DNA of 64,000 nt from Natrinema sp. DC36 (lineage in GTDB: Archaea; Halobacteriota; Halobacteria; Halobacteriales; Natrialbaceae): assembly GCF_020405225.1 (NCBI RefSeq), contig NZ_CP084472.1:2108001-2172000 (forward strand). Reading direction: 5' to 3'. The position numbers and the translations under genes are program-made. The notes beneath the pieces were generated by a model. That model had not been told where the DNA came from and did not search any database. It was given only the letters and a program-made list of their open reading frames with translations. Below, in pieces: positions 1 through 9,714 of this stretch. Position 1 is the stretch's first letter. The number at the start of each line of letters is the position of its first letter.

Positions 1-1
1 T

Positions 2-2164
2 ATCTCCGTCGGCGTCACCGACGGCTTCATGGAAGCGGTCCAGAACGACGAGGAGTACACCTTCACTAACCCGCGGACCGAAGAGCCCCACATCGCCACC
101 GAGGAGACCAAGGAGATGTACAGCCGGTACGACCTCGGCGAGCACGTCGAGGTCGGCGAACCCCTCTCCATCCCGGCGGAACTCGTCTGGGAGCGCATCG
201 TACAGGGCGCACACGAGAACGGCGAACCGGGCGTCATCTACCTCGAGCGAGTGAACAAGGAACACTCCTTCGACGTCGAGAAGCAAGACGATCACCGGAT
301 GCTCGCCACCAACCCGTGTGGCGAACAGCCCCTCGAGGAGTACGAGGCCTGTAACCTCGGCCACATCAACCTCTCGACGCTGGCAGACCTCGACGCCCCC
401 GACTGGCGCGTCTGGTCCGACGAGCACGGCGACGAGTACGACAGCCAAGAAGCGGCCGTCGCGGCCTTCCTCGAGGAGGCCATCGACTTCGAGGAGTTCG
501 ACGAGCGCATCGAGTACGGCACCCGCTTTTTGGAGAACGTGGTCACGATGTCGGACTTCCCGGTCGAGGAGATCGAGGAGAAGGTCCGCGACATGCGCAA
601 GATCGGTCTGGGCGTCATGGGCCTGGCCCAGCTGTACGTTCAGCTCGGGATCAAGTACGGTAGCGACGAAGGGAACGAAGTCGCCAGCCAGCTGATGACC
701 CACATCAACCACGGCGCGAAGGCGACGAGCCACGAGCTCGCTCGAGAGCGCGGCTCCTTCAACGACTGGAACGAGTCCAAGTACGCCAACCCGACGGAGT
801 ACCGCGAGTGGTTCGAGCGCCAGACCGGCGAGGACGCCGACGACTGGGAAGACGGTTTCCCCATCCGCAACCACAACGTCACGACCATCGCGCCGACCGG
901 GACGACCTCGATGGTCGGCAACACCACCGGCGGCTGTGAACCCATCTACAACGTCGCCTACTACAAGAACGTCACCGACGACGTGCAGGGCGACGAGATG
1001 CTCGTCGAGTTCGACGACTACTTCCTCCGCGTCCTGGAGGACAACGACATCGATATCAACGCGGTCAAGGAAGAGGCCCAGGAGCAGATGGCGACGAACC
1101 AGTTCGACGGCGTCGAAGGCCTCTCGACGGTGCCTGACGCGATCGGCGAACTGTTCGTCATCACGTCGGACGTCTCGGCGAAACAGCACGCAGCGGTGCA
1201 GTGTGCCTGCCAGAACGGCGTCGACTCGGCCATCTCGAAGACGGTTAACGCGCCCAACGATTCCACGCTCGAGGACGCCAAGGAGGTCTTCGAGTGGGTC
1301 TACGAGAACGGCGGCAAGGGCGTCACCTACTACCGCGACGGCACCCGATCGAAGCAGGTGCTGACGACGCGCGCCGACAACGCCGACTTCGCCGACGAGA
1401 CCGAAGCCGCACAGGCCCTGGTCGAACAGATCGACGAGATCTTCGGCGGCCTCGAGGCCTTCCTCGAGAGCGAGGAGGTTGCGGACGTCCTCGAGGAGGA
1501 CGTCGACTCGCTGCTCGGCGACGGCCGCCAGCCGATTCAGGTCGACTTCACCGAGAAGCGCGAGCGACCCGACGCGCTGCAGGGCGTCAGTCAGCGCATC
1601 GACACCGGCTACGGAAAGATCTACGTGACGATCAACGAGGATCCCGAAACTGGCCAGCCGTTCGAACTGTTCGCGAACATCGGCCACTCCGGTGGGTTCA
1701 CGAACTCCTTCACCGAGGCGCTGGCGAAGGTCATCTCGACCTCGCTACGTTCGGGCGTCGACCCCGAGGAGATCGTCGACGAACTCTGTGGCACTCGCTC
1801 GCCGAAGGTGGCCTGGGACAAGGGCGAACAGATTCAGTCCATCCCCGACGCCATCGGCACCGCGATGCGCCGATACCTCGAGAACGAGATCGACAAGCCG
1901 TACCCGAAACAGCAGACGCTCGAGGAGTCGGCCGACGCCGATGCGGACATCGACGTTGACGCCGCCGAGTACGACGGACCCAAGACAGACGGCGGTGCGG
2001 CCGCCGCGGAAGGCGGTCCGTCCGCGGACGCCGACGCTGACGACGCGACGCAGGACCTCATCGATGCCGGCGAGTCGCCGGAGTGTCCCGACTGTGGCTC
2101 GCTCGCGCTCGAGTTCAGCGAAGGCTGCAAAACCTGCAATAGCTGCGGCTGGTCGGAATGCTGA
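2..2164 (+). CDS. nrdJ: Class II (adenosylcobalamin-dependent) ribonucleotide reductase, C-terminal part
   Basis: Reduces ribonucleotides to deoxyribonucleotides in the cytoplasm. The reading frame is open to the left edge of the window, so the N-terminus is missing. The active-site loop NPCGEQPLEEYE is seen at nt 311-346, followed by CNLGHINLS, and the APTGTTSMVGNTTGGCEP barrel region lies further on. An acidic linker leads to a C-terminal Cys cluster with CPDCGS, CKTC, NSCGW and a final SEC, as expected for the redox-active or zinc tail of class II enzymes. Dependence on B12 rather than a diiron subunit is inferred from the family resemblance. Confident in the family. Confidence 0.93.
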   Translation: MSVGVTDGFMEAVQNDEEYTFTNPRTEEPHIATEETKEMYSRYDLGEHVEVGEPLSIPAELVWERIVQGAHENGEPGVIYLERVNKEHSFDVEKQDDHRMLATNPCGEQPLEEYEACNLGHINLSTLADLDAPDWRVWSDEHGDEYDSQEAAVAAFLEEAIDFEEFDERIEYGTRFLENVVTMSDFPVEEIEEKVRDMRKIGLGVMGLAQLYVQLGIKYGSDEGNEVASQLMTHINHGAKATSHELARERGSFNDWNESKYANPTEYREWFERQTGEDADDWEDGFPIRNHNVTTIAPTGTTSMVGNTTGGCEPIYNVAYYKNVTDDVQGDEMLVEFDDYFLRVLEDNDIDINAVKEEAQEQMATNQFDGVEGLSTVPDAIGELFVITSDVSAKQHAAVQCACQNGVDSAISKTVNAPNDSTLEDAKEVFEWVYENGGKGVTYYRDGTRSKQVLTTRADNADFADETEAAQALVEQIDEIFGGLEAFLESEEVADVLEEDVDSLLGDGRQPIQVDFTEKRERPDALQGVSQRIDTGYGKIYVTINEDPETGQPFELFANIGHSGGFTNSFTEALAKVISTSLRSGVDPEEIVDELCGTRSPKVAWDKGEQIQSIPDAIGTAMRRYLENEIDKPYPKQQTLEESADADADIDVDAAEYDGPKTDGGAAAAEGGPSADADADDATQDLIDAGESPECPDCGSLALEFSEGCKTCNSCGWSEC

Positions 2165-2199
2165 GCGCTGATAAGGCCGTTTCTGCGCCGTAGTTTCTG

Positions 2200-2212
2200 C
2201 CGTTTTTTCTCG
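2200..2212 (+). terminator. T-rich terminator-like tract after nrdJ
   Basis: A run of six T (2203-2208) within a pyrimidine-rich stretch lies about 40 nt after the nrdJ stop, with no strong hairpin. Archaeal RNA polymerase often stops at such U-rich tracts. This is an inference from sequence alone. Confidence 0.35.
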
Positions 2213-2293
2213 TCTTCGTGTTCTCTGCTCTCTTTTCCGTCGCTGACCCACGGGAACACCACACTTAGCATCGCCCGGTGTGAACGCTGGTGT

Positions 2294-2521
2294 ATGACTG
2301 CCGACGGCGGAACGGGATCGGATGGTGGTGCCGACGCGGACGGTTCCGCTGGAGGTGCCGACGTGGGCGACGCCAGTAGTGCCGGCGCGGCCGGCTCGAA
2401 CGATCGAGCGACCGGTGCGCCGCGCTGTCCGCACTGCGAGGCCCCGATGTACAAACGCCACTGCAAGTACGTCTGTCCCCAGCACGGGGTCATCATCGAT
2501 TGCAGCGACCCCTTCCGTTGA
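2294..2521 (+). CDS. Small haloarchaeal zinc-finger protein
   Basis: A 75-residue protein. The first 40 residues are low-complexity Gly/Ala/Asp (GADADGSAGG and similar). The C-terminal 30 residues hold a compact CPHC...C..CPQHG motif with another Cys in DCSDPF, a probable zinc ribbon with four or five Cys/His ligands. It resembles conserved haloarchaeal zinc-finger proteins (HVO_2523-like, from memory). A TATA-like stretch (cttagcat, about 2266) lies about 27 nt before the ATG, suggesting a leaderless transcript separate from nrdJ. The role is unknown; such domains bind nucleic acid or protein partners. Confidence 0.75.
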   Translation: MTADGGTGSDGGADADGSAGGADVGDASSAGAAGSNDRATGAPRCPHCEAPMYKRHCKYVCPQHGVIIDCSDPFR

Positions 2522-2628
2522 AATCGCGGTTTTCTCGAGGTGAATCGACTCTTTCAGCAGCCGACTCGAGCCGTGAGTCGCCCGGAACCCCTACAAGACG
2601 GCGGTCTGTGGTCTCGGACAACGAATAC

Positions 2629-3153
2629 ATGTCCGCGCAACCGACGATCCTCGTCGTCGACGACGAACGGGAACTCGCCGACCTCTACGCGATGTGGGTC
2701 GGCGAGGATTACGAGGTCGTGACCGCCTACGACGGCTCCACCGCCCTCGAGCAAATGAGCGACGCGATCGATATCGTCCTGCTCGACAGGCACATGCCCG
2801 ACATCACCGGCGACCGGGTGCTCGAGGAGATCCGAGCGACGGGCTACGACTGCTGGGTGCTCATGGTGACCGCGGTCGATCCCGGGCTCGATATCGTCGA
2901 ACTGGACATCGACGACTACCTCACGAAACCCGTCACGCGAACCCAGCTCACGCGGATCGTCGAGAACCTGCGGGTCCAGGCGCGCTACGGCGACGACGAC
3001 CGGCGGGAACTCGAGTCCATCTCGAACAAGATGGAGACGTTAGAGGACGAAGCGTCCATCGAGGAGCTGACCGACACCGAGGCCTACCGACAGCTCGAGT
3101 CGGATCTAAAGGAGATGAGCGATTCGCTCGTCGAAGGCCTCGACGAGGAGTAA
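2629..3153 (+). CDS. HalX-type response regulator
   Basis: 174 residues. A receiver domain fills residues 1-115: ILVVDDERELA gives the acidic pocket, LLDRHMPD holds the phospho-acceptor Asp, VTAVDPG is the Thr switch and YLTKPV is the conserved Lys. The last 60 residues are a charged helical HalX-like domain with no obvious DNA-binding motif. I chose the ATG at 2629 because upstream codons in this frame are Ser/Arg-rich and not protein-like. No histidine kinase is adjacent, so it is an orphan regulator in this window. It probably signals through protein contacts rather than direct transcription control. Confidence 0.88.
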   Translation: MSAQPTILVVDDERELADLYAMWVGEDYEVVTAYDGSTALEQMSDAIDIVLLDRHMPDITGDRVLEEIRATGYDCWVLMVTAVDPGLDIVELDIDDYLTKPVTRTQLTRIVENLRVQARYGDDDRRELESISNKMETLEDEASIEELTDTEAYRQLESDLKEMSDSLVEGLDEE

Positions 3154-3309
3154 CCGCCCGGTCGATAGCTCCCGGTTGCAGAACGGATTCTCTCGACGCA
3201 GTTCCCCTCCCCTGTCGGATACCGGATTCGAAGCGCCAATGATCGACGATTCCGAAATCGGAGCCTCGGGTATCGCGACGACGAGGTCGGAGACCGCGGA
3301 AACGGAGCG

Positions 3310-4068
3310 TTAGCTGTCCGTCGATCGTCCCGAATTCTCCGTCTCGTCCGGTTCCGGTCGACGTTCTGTTCGGACGGTACCGTATGCGGGGCCGGTGAGG
3401 AGGACGAGGGCAGCGGCGGCACAAACGAGCGAGAACGCCACGCCGAGTTCACCGACCCCGCTCGCGGTGATCGTCGCCGCCGAGGCACCGACGACGACCG
3501 CGGCGGTCGTCCACGGAAGTTCGCCGATCACCGTTCCGACCACGAACTGACGGAGCGAAACGCCACTGACCGCGGCGGCACAGGTCGCGATATCCGACGG
3601 AATCGGTGCGAGTCGCGAGGCGATAACGCCCCGAAGCGGTCCCGCCGTCTCGTAATAGCGTGCGACGGTATCGCCGGCTCGCTCGAGGAGCCGGCTGCTA
3701 TCGCCTTCGCTCTCGGAGGGAGTGCCTCGAGTGTGGGGGGCCGTCGACGCGTCGTCCGAACTGAGCCAGCGAGCGGCGACGAAGACGGGGAGCACGGTCA
3801 CGACGACGCCGAGAAGTGCGATCGGGAGTCCGACGGCCACGCCGAAGCCGTAGCCGACAACGGCTGCGAGTGGCGTCGTCGGCCACGCGAGTAGCGGCCG
3901 CACGAGGTAGAGGCCGGCGACGACGAGCCCGAAGAGGAGCGGATCCGCGGTGAGCGAGTCGACGGCGCCGAGCGTCGTCGACGGCGAGACGAGGAGGCCC
4001 GCAGCGACCATCGCGGTGGCCATAATGGCACCGACGAGCGCGCGCGTCCGAGCCGACGACAGCGACAT
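3310..4068 (-). CDS. VTT (SNARE-associated/DedA-like) membrane protein
   Basis: 252 residues with about six hydrophobic segments. The centre carries the VTT-type pattern: ASRLAPIPSDIATCAAAVSGV followed by FVVGTVIGELPWTTAAVVVG, where small residues around the Pro-x-Pro step form the re-entrant loops of the family. Family members are implicated in lipid or small-ion transport across membranes; the substrate here is unknown. The start at 4068 (MSLSSARTRA) begins just before the first membrane segment; the open frame further upstream overlaps non-protein-like sequence. It stands alone, convergent with the response regulator gene. The C-terminus is polar and rich in Glu and Arg. Confidence 0.85.
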   Translation of the reverse strand: MSLSSARTRALVGAIMATAMVAAGLLVSPSTTLGAVDSLTADPLLFGLVVAGLYLVRPLLAWPTTPLAAVVGYGFGVAVGLPIALLGVVVTVLPVFVAARWLSSDDASTAPHTRGTPSESEGDSSRLLERAGDTVARYYETAGPLRGVIASRLAPIPSDIATCAAAVSGVSLRQFVVGTVIGELPWTTAAVVVGASAATITASGVGELGVAFSLVCAAAALVLLTGPAYGTVRTERRPEPDETENSGRSTDS

Positions 4069-4302
4069 CGGTCGATGATTTCGCTCGAGTACTGAAACTT
4101 TTGTGTCTCTCGCGGTTCGATTGACGACCGCACAGCAAGCGAATCTGGTGGGACCGTGATCGGTGACGCCCGCGAAACGAGCGGGTCGAGTATCCGTCAC
4201 TCGCCGGCCGCAATTCCGTGGGACACGGCCGCAGTCGCCGACCCAAAGGAAAGGGCTTTTATAATCACGCTGGATACGATTGAGTGCAGACAGAGACCGC
4301 GA

Positions 4303-4680
<378 letters not shown>

Positions 4681-4886
4681 CTTACCGACGCTACTCCCGA
4701 CGAGCGATGGCTTCGGCTATCGCGACGGGTACGACTCGAGGCCGAGAGAACAGCGCCCCCCAGCCGACAGTGCGGTGACCATCGACTGAGTGTGTCTGAA
4801 CCGTGGGTCGACGAGCGGTGGTTCGATCGCCTGAAGGGTTCCATTTGCCGACATGTATATGCTGTCCCTCTCTGAATTGCCGTTGA

Positions 4887-5135
4887 ATGCCCGCGATATC
4901 CCTGTTCGGTCTCGTCGCGTTCGTCCTCCAGCTCGGTGTCGGATACCACGTGTACCGGTCCGTTGCTGCCACCGGAAACGGTTCCGCAGCAATCGCTGGG
5001 GTGATCACCGCGGTCGCGGGTATCGTTTTCCTGATTCGGTACGGGATGGTGGCGGCGCTCGTATTCGATTTCGTCCTCCTGCTCGTGTCCGTCCTGATGC
5101 GGGGCCGATCCGAGCGGCGGTCCGCTGCGAGGTAG
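4887..5135 (+). CDS. Small membrane protein, unknown
   Basis: An 82-residue protein with three likely membrane helices: residues 4-25 (SLFGLVAFVLQLGVGYHVYR), 32-50 (SAAIAGVITAVAGIVFLIRY) and 54-71 (VAALVFDFVLLLVSVLM). It ends in a short Arg-rich cytoplasmic tail (RGRSERRSAAR). There are no catalytic motifs and I recognise no family. It lies 100 nt before the DUF420-like gene on the same strand, so the two may share a promoter. The even spacing of membrane segments and normal haloarchaeal codon use support a real gene. Confidence 0.6.
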   Translation: MPAISLFGLVAFVLQLGVGYHVYRSVAATGNGSAAIAGVITAVAGIVFLIRYGMVAALVFDFVLLLVSVLMRGRSERRSAAR

Positions 5136-5238
5136 GCAAGTCCGTCGCGGTCCGTCGGTCCCCGCGCTGTCGTCCTCCGTCGCGGGGTCGCCAAGCAGAG
5201 AGAGCAACCACTTTCCCGTTCCGCTCGAACAATCACAC

Positions 5239-5802
5239 ATGGAATACGTCCCTCGAGAGCGCGTGCGCCTCCTCACCGGCGTGTTGAGCGTCGTGTCGCT
5301 GGCGGTCGTCTTCGCGGCCGCGGGCGGCCGAATTCCGTCCTCGAGCGTGCCGGCGGCACCGGAGCGGGTCGTCGACGCGATCCCGCTCGTCAACGCCGTG
5401 CTCAGCGCGATCGCCATCGGGACGATCACGGTCGGCTGGCGAGCGATCCGACGCGGCGAGATCGATCGCCATCGGGTCGCGATGCTGTCCTCCTTCGGCC
5501 TGTTCGCGAGCTTTCTCGCGCTCTATCTCTACCGGCTGACCGTGACCGGTGGGCCGCAGGATTTTCCGGGACCGGCGGCCATCGAACAGTTCGTCTACCT
5601 GCCGATCCTGGCGATCCACATTCTGCTCGCGATCGTCTGTATTCCGCTGCTGTACTACGCGCTGTTGCTCGCGCTCTCCCGTCCGGTCGCGGAGCTGCCG
5701 GAAACGAATCACGCCCGTGTCGGTCGGATCGCGGCGACGCTGTGGCTGATCTCCTTCTCGCTCGGGATCGTCGTGTTCGTACTGCTTCACGTCATCTACT
5801 GA
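5239..5802 (+). CDS. DUF420 family membrane protein
   Basis: 187 residues with five predicted membrane helices. His residues sit near membrane edges (DRHRVAMLSSFGLFASFLALY and the final LLHVIY), and AIHILLAIVCIPLLYYALLL fits the DUF420 family, which resembles cytochrome-oxidase assembly membrane proteins. The role here is inferred from family context only; no oxidase genes are in the window. The next gene (5835-6032) is convergent. Confidence 0.8.
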   Translation: MEYVPRERVRLLTGVLSVVSLAVVFAAAGGRIPSSSVPAAPERVVDAIPLVNAVLSAIAIGTITVGWRAIRRGEIDRHRVAMLSSFGLFASFLALYLYRLTVTGGPQDFPGPAAIEQFVYLPILAIHILLAIVCIPLLYYALLLALSRPVAELPETNHARVGRIAATLWLISFSLGIVVFVLLHVIY

Positions 5803-5834
5803 GGAGAGCCGTTCGAAGACGCGGGTCGACCGAC

Positions 5835-6032
5835 TCAGTCCAGAATATCGCCGATACGGCGCGGTTCGCCCTGCAGGTTCGGCTGTTCGGCGACGATCTG
5901 TAACACCTCGTGGTCGGTCACGTCGTAGTAGGACTTCTCTGTTGCTTCCTCGATGAGTTCCTGCTCGAGGCGGAACTCGGTGCCTTCGTAGACGACGTCG
6001 ACGCCCTCGTCGTCGAATGCGAGCGTAGTCAT
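5835..6032 (-). CDS. Small conserved haloarchaeal protein (DUF5800-like)
   Basis: A 65-residue acidic soluble protein beginning MTTLAFDDEGVDVVYEGTEF and ending PRRIGDILD. The mix of predicted strand and helix with a conserved-looking YYDVTDHEVLQI core suggests a compact folded domain. From memory it resembles DUF5800 proteins of haloarchaea, but I cannot verify that. There is no metal motif, membrane segment or signal peptide. It is convergent with the DUF420-like gene, 32 nt away. Function unknown. Confidence 0.68.
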   Translation of the reverse strand: MTTLAFDDEGVDVVYEGTEFRLEQELIEEATEKSYYDVTDHEVLQIVAEQPNLQGEPRRIGDILD

Positions 6033-6155
6033 GGCTGGTCGTATGCAGCGTGAGTGTAAAAGCGAGGCGACTGTGTTCGGCGGCTGCAGGAGGCGAGCGA
6101 TCGGCGCGGCAGACGGGCGTCAGACGAACGACCGACGACGCGCGAGGTTTATTAG

Positions 6156-7037
6156 GTGGTACTCCCTTTGGATGCGAATGTGGCCTTCAGCAGGGATCCG
6201 CTCGACGAACTCGTCGTTCCCGACGGGACGGAAGCCCAGGAACGCGACCTCGTAACGGATGGGGACGTCCTCGTGGGCGGCCGTTCGACCATCGAGTTCG
6301 GCGTCCGCGGCCGAAACGTGCTGGCCGGCGAGAGCGCCGAGTTTCGCGGTGCGATCGAGGCCGACGGCGACTGCCGACTCGACATGTGGTGTGACGTCGC
6401 GGAAAACGTGCTCGTCGGACAGGACGCCTACATCGGCGAGCGCGTCCACATCGGCGGGAAGCTGAAAGTCGCGGGCGACCTCGATATCGGCGACGACGTC
6501 GAGATCGAGGAGGGGTTCGAGGCCAACGGCTGGATCGTCATTCGGAACCCGATGCCGACGATCGTGTTGCTCTTCGTCTACCTCAAACACCTCCTCCTGA
6601 TCGGCGAGGAAGACGCCGCCCAACGGCTCATCTCCGAACTCGTCGACGAGGAAGACGGCGAGCCGGATACAGAGCCACTCGTCATTCCTCGGAACGCGAC
6701 CGTCGGCGACGACGCCTGGCGGGTCTCGACGCCCGCGACGATCGGCGACGACTGCCGACTTCACGGCAACGTCCGCGCGGAGACGATCGACGTCGGTGCC
6801 GATTGCAACGTCTTCGGGAGCCTCCGAGCCCGCGGTGACGTCACCGTCGGCGACGGAACCCGCATCCACGGCGACGTGACCACTCGAGACGGCGACGTCA
6901 CCATCGACCGTGACGCTCGCATTCTCGGCGACGTCTCCTGTGACGACCTCGAGCTCGGCCCCGATGCCGAGATCGACGGCACGATCCGTGCCGACGGCGA
7001 GATCACGATGCGAACGACCGAACGCGAACGCGAGTAA
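6156..7037 (+). CDS. Bactofilin-like polymer-forming beta-helix protein
   Basis: 293 residues built from two beta-helical blocks. Residues 30-130 and 190-285 contain repeated short strands of the type GDVTVGDGTRIHGDVTTRDG, as in polymer-forming cytoskeletal (bactofilin) and hexapeptide proteins. Between them lies one hydrophobic stretch (MPTIVLLFVYLKHLLLIGEE) and an acidic linker. The frame opens with a GTG at 6156. The protein probably assembles into a scaffold, perhaps at the membrane. No partner gene is evident; the fix operon follows after about 195 nt. Confidence 0.78.
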   Translation: MVLPLDANVAFSRDPLDELVVPDGTEAQERDLVTDGDVLVGGRSTIEFGVRGRNVLAGESAEFRGAIEADGDCRLDMWCDVAENVLVGQDAYIGERVHIGGKLKVAGDLDIGDDVEIEEGFEANGWIVIRNPMPTIVLLFVYLKHLLLIGEEDAAQRLISELVDEEDGEPDTEPLVIPRNATVGDDAWRVSTPATIGDDCRLHGNVRAETIDVGADCNVFGSLRARGDVTVGDGTRIHGDVTTRDGDVTIDRDARILGDVSCDDLELGPDAEIDGTIRADGEITMRTTERERE

Positions 7038-7222
7038 CCGGCATTTCTCCGGTCCGTTTGCTGCTCGGGGGAGCGACCCGACCCTCTCGATGTGAGTTAT
7101 TGCAACCGTCCGGGAAGCGTTCGACGCGGAGAGTACGTTTTGACGGCGGTATTCACCCCTATTCTTAATACTGATACTATGATAGGGTGACACAGGCATG
7201 CTAAATAAAGGCACACACAGGC

Positions 7223-7228
7223 GGAGGT
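7223..7228 (+). promoter_or_regulatory. Shine-Dalgarno site of fixA
   Basis: GGAGGT lies 4 nt before the ATG at 7233. Most genes here appear leaderless, so this strong site marks the fix mRNA as having a 5' leader. An AT-rich candidate promoter (cttaatactgatactatgat) lies further up at about 7164-7183. Confidence 0.7.
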
Positions 7229-7232
7229 ATCC

Positions 7233-8096
7233 ATGCGGTCGATCGTACTGACGAAAGGCGTTCCGGACTTCTCGGAGGGTGCCGTCTCGTTCGACGAGGA
7301 CGGCCATCTCGAGCGCGGGAAGACGCCGACGGTGATGAACCCGAACGACGAGCTCGCGCTCGAAGCTGCACTGCAGACGAAGGTACGCCACGGCGGCCAC
7401 GTCACCGGCATGAGTATGGGACCGCCGGGCTATGCCGACGTCCTGAAAGGGGCGATGGAGACGGTCTACACCGACGACAGCTACCTGCTCTCGGACCGCG
7501 AGCTGGCCGCCTCCGACACGTGGGCGACGGCGATCACGCTCAGCGCCGGCCTCGAGACCTATCAGGAGAACGTCGCCGACGTCGACATCGTGTTCGCGGG
7601 CTTCAAGACGGCGGACGGGGAAACCGGACAGACCGGTCCCCAGACCTGCTGGGCGATGGACTGGCCGATCGTCACCCACGTGGTCGCGCTCGACATCGAC
7701 CCCGAGGAACGGACGCTACGCGCGAAACGACTCGTCGAGGGCGATGTCGACGAGATCGAGACGGTCGAAGCGCCCTTACCCTGTTTCGTCATCACTGATC
7801 CCGAGTTCGAGCCGACGTATCGAAAGGCCTCACACAGGCTGACGCACAAAGCGCTGCGAGCCGAAACCGAGGAGCGAGCCGCCGAGCACGAGGAGTACCT
7901 GACGACGTGGGATCACGAGGACCTGAAGCTCGATCCCGACTACATCGGACTCGACGGCTCGCCGACGATCGTCTCGTCGGTCGATCCGATCCCCAAAGCG
8001 CCCTCGGAACGGGAGGCGACGATGATCGATCCCGACGGCGGCATGAGCGAAGTACTCGAGGAGATGCAGCCCTACGCCGCGGAGGCGGGTGATTGA
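7233..8096 (+). CDS. fixA: Electron transfer flavoprotein beta subunit, FixA type
   Basis: 287 residues. The N-terminal KGVPDF, MNPNDELALEAALQ and GMSMGPPGYADVLKGAM blocks are typical of ETF beta/FixA; the latter two line the nucleotide site. The central FAGFKTADGETGQTGPQ loop matches the AMP/FAD-binding signature. It should form a heterodimer with FixB that bifurcates or passes electrons to the FixC-FixX protein encoded next. It is the first gene of a tight four-gene operon, with the stop only 1 nt before the chosen fixB start. Confidence 0.92.
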   Translation: MRSIVLTKGVPDFSEGAVSFDEDGHLERGKTPTVMNPNDELALEAALQTKVRHGGHVTGMSMGPPGYADVLKGAMETVYTDDSYLLSDRELAASDTWATAITLSAGLETYQENVADVDIVFAGFKTADGETGQTGPQTCWAMDWPIVTHVVALDIDPEERTLRAKRLVEGDVDEIETVEAPLPCFVITDPEFEPTYRKASHRLTHKALRAETEERAAEHEEYLTTWDHEDLKLDPDYIGLDGSPTIVSSVDPIPKAPSEREATMIDPDGGMSEVLEEMQPYAAEAGD

Positions 8097-8097
8097 A

Positions 8098-9714
8098 ATG
8101 ACGGCGATCGATCCGGACGACCACACGGTCGACGAACTGACCGAGCGGCTCCAGACGATCGACGACGAGGACGAACTGCAGGCGATCCTCGAGGCCGAGC
8201 GCGCCGGACGGGACAGGCAAACTGCCCGCGAAGCGGTCCACCGGCGGCTCGAGGGAATCGGTGCCGCCGACGACGACAGCGACGGTGTCGAGGAGGGCAC
8301 GGAGACGGAGGGCGAGTACGAGGAGACGAAAGAGGACGTCGGCGACGAAGCCGAGGCCGATGCGGAGGAAGCGGAAGCTGTGGACGACGAGGATGAAGCG
8401 GCGGAAACGGTGGACGAAGCCGAGGCCGACGAGGATGAAGCGAAAGAGGCAGACGACGAACCGGCAGAAGACGACGACCTCTCGCATCCCACCCGTGACA
8501 AGAAACACATCCGGGGACTCGCGGACGGCGACTACGCGGACCTGTGGGTGTTCTGTGAGACCCAGGGCGGCGAGTTACTCGAGGTCTCGAAAGAGATGCT
8601 CGGCAAGGGCCGCGAACTGATGGACCAGTTCGAAGCGGACTACGGGGACGAGGAGCGCGTCGTCGCATTCTTGATGGGCGACGACTGCCAGGGCCTCGCC
8701 GAGGAGTGCATCGCCTACGGGGCCGATATAGCCGTCTATCACGAGGACGAGCGCCTCGAGCGCTTCCTCCACAAACCCTACACCGAAATTTCGGCGCACA
8801 TGGCCCGCGGAGAGGGGACCGTCGAGAGCACCGACTGGCGCGACTACGACAAGCCGCGCTACGTCCTGTTCCCGGCGACGAACAACGGGCGGGACCTCTC
8901 GGCAAAGGTTCAGGCCGAACTCGACTCCGGGCTGGCCTCGGACTGTTCGGACCTGTTCATCGAAGCGAACGAGATCTCGAACCCGGTCAAGACCGGCGAA
9001 CCCGGCGTCAAGAAGACCGTCGAGAAGGTCCTGCACATGAAGCGACCGGACTTCTCGGGCTTCGAGTACTCGACGATCCTCTGTCTCGACAATCCGGATC
9101 GGGACTTCCACCCGCAGGGGTGTTCGGTGATTCCGGGCAGCTTCGACCCGATCGAGCGCGACCCCGACCGCGAGGGACTCGTCGTCGAACACGACATGGA
9201 CCTCGAGGACGACTGGTTCCGCGTCGAGATCACCGAATACGACCGGCTCGAGGCCGGAATCGATCTCACCGGCCACGACGTGATCGTCTGTCTCGGCCGC
9301 GGAATCGCCGACGATCCGACCGGGGGGATGGAACTCGGCCTCGACCTGGTCGACGCGTTCGACGACGCCGAACTCGGCATCACGCGCGGAATCGTCACCT
9401 CCTCCTATCAGTTCGAGGGTCACGTCGAGCAGTACTCGAAAGAGGAACGCCAGATCGGCGAGACCGGTCAGGTCGTCGCCCCCGACGTGTACATCGCGGC
9501 GGGCGTCTCCGGCGCGGTCCAGCACAAGGTCGGGATGGACGAGTCCGACACCATCGTCGCGATCAACACCGACACCGACGCCCGGATCCGGGACTTCTCG
9601 GATTACTTCGTCGAGGGCGACCTCTTCGAGGTGTTACCCCGACTCACCGAGGCCGTAGAGGCGGGCGAGACGGCCCTCGAGCCCGAGGCTGTCGCCGACG
9701 GGGGTGACGACTGA
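8098..9714 (+). CDS. fixB: Electron transfer flavoprotein alpha subunit, FixB type, with acidic N-terminal extension
   Basis: 538 residues. The C-terminal 400 are ETF alpha/FixB, with the FAD-binding segment at the end: LGRGIADDP, GITRGIVTSSYQFE, QIGETGQVVAPDVYIAAGVSG and INTDTDARI. Residues 1-55 form a helical unit (VDELTERLQ ... ILEAERAGRDRQTAREAV), and about 80 nearly pure Asp/Glu/Ala residues follow. That 135-residue extension is absent from ordinary FixB proteins. The start could also be the GTG at 8089, which would overlap fixA. The TGA overlaps the fixC ATG by one base, indicating translational coupling. Confidence 0.9.
   Translation: MTAIDPDDHTVDELTERLQTIDDEDELQAILEAERAGRDRQTAREAVHRRLEGIGAADDDSDGVEEGTETEGEYEETKEDVGDEAEADAEEAEAVDDEDEAAETVDEAEADEDEAKEADDEPAEDDDLSHPTRDKKHIRGLADGDYADLWVFCETQGGELLEVSKEMLGKGRELMDQFEADYGDEERVVAFLMGDDCQGLAEECIAYGADIAVYHEDERLERFLHKPYTEISAHMARGEGTVESTDWRDYDKPRYVLFPATNNGRDLSAKVQAELDSGLASDCSDLFIEANEISNPVKTGEPGVKKTVEKVLHMKRPDFSGFEYSTILCLDNPDRDFHPQGCSVIPGSFDPIERDPDREGLVVEHDMDLEDDWFRVEITEYDRLEAGIDLTGHDVIVCLGRGIADDPTGGMELGLDLVDAFDDAELGITRGIVTSSYQFEGHVEQYSKEERQIGETGQVVAPDVYIAAGVSGAVQHKVGMDESDTIVAINTDTDARIRDFSDYFVEGDLFEVLPRLTEAVEAGETALEPEAVADGGDD

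Noticed and set aside
6120-7679. A 519-residue minus-strand frame opposite the bactofilin-like and fixA genes
   Set aside because: It is antisense to two genes with clear families; long open frames on the opposite strand are common in GC-rich haloarchaeal DNA.
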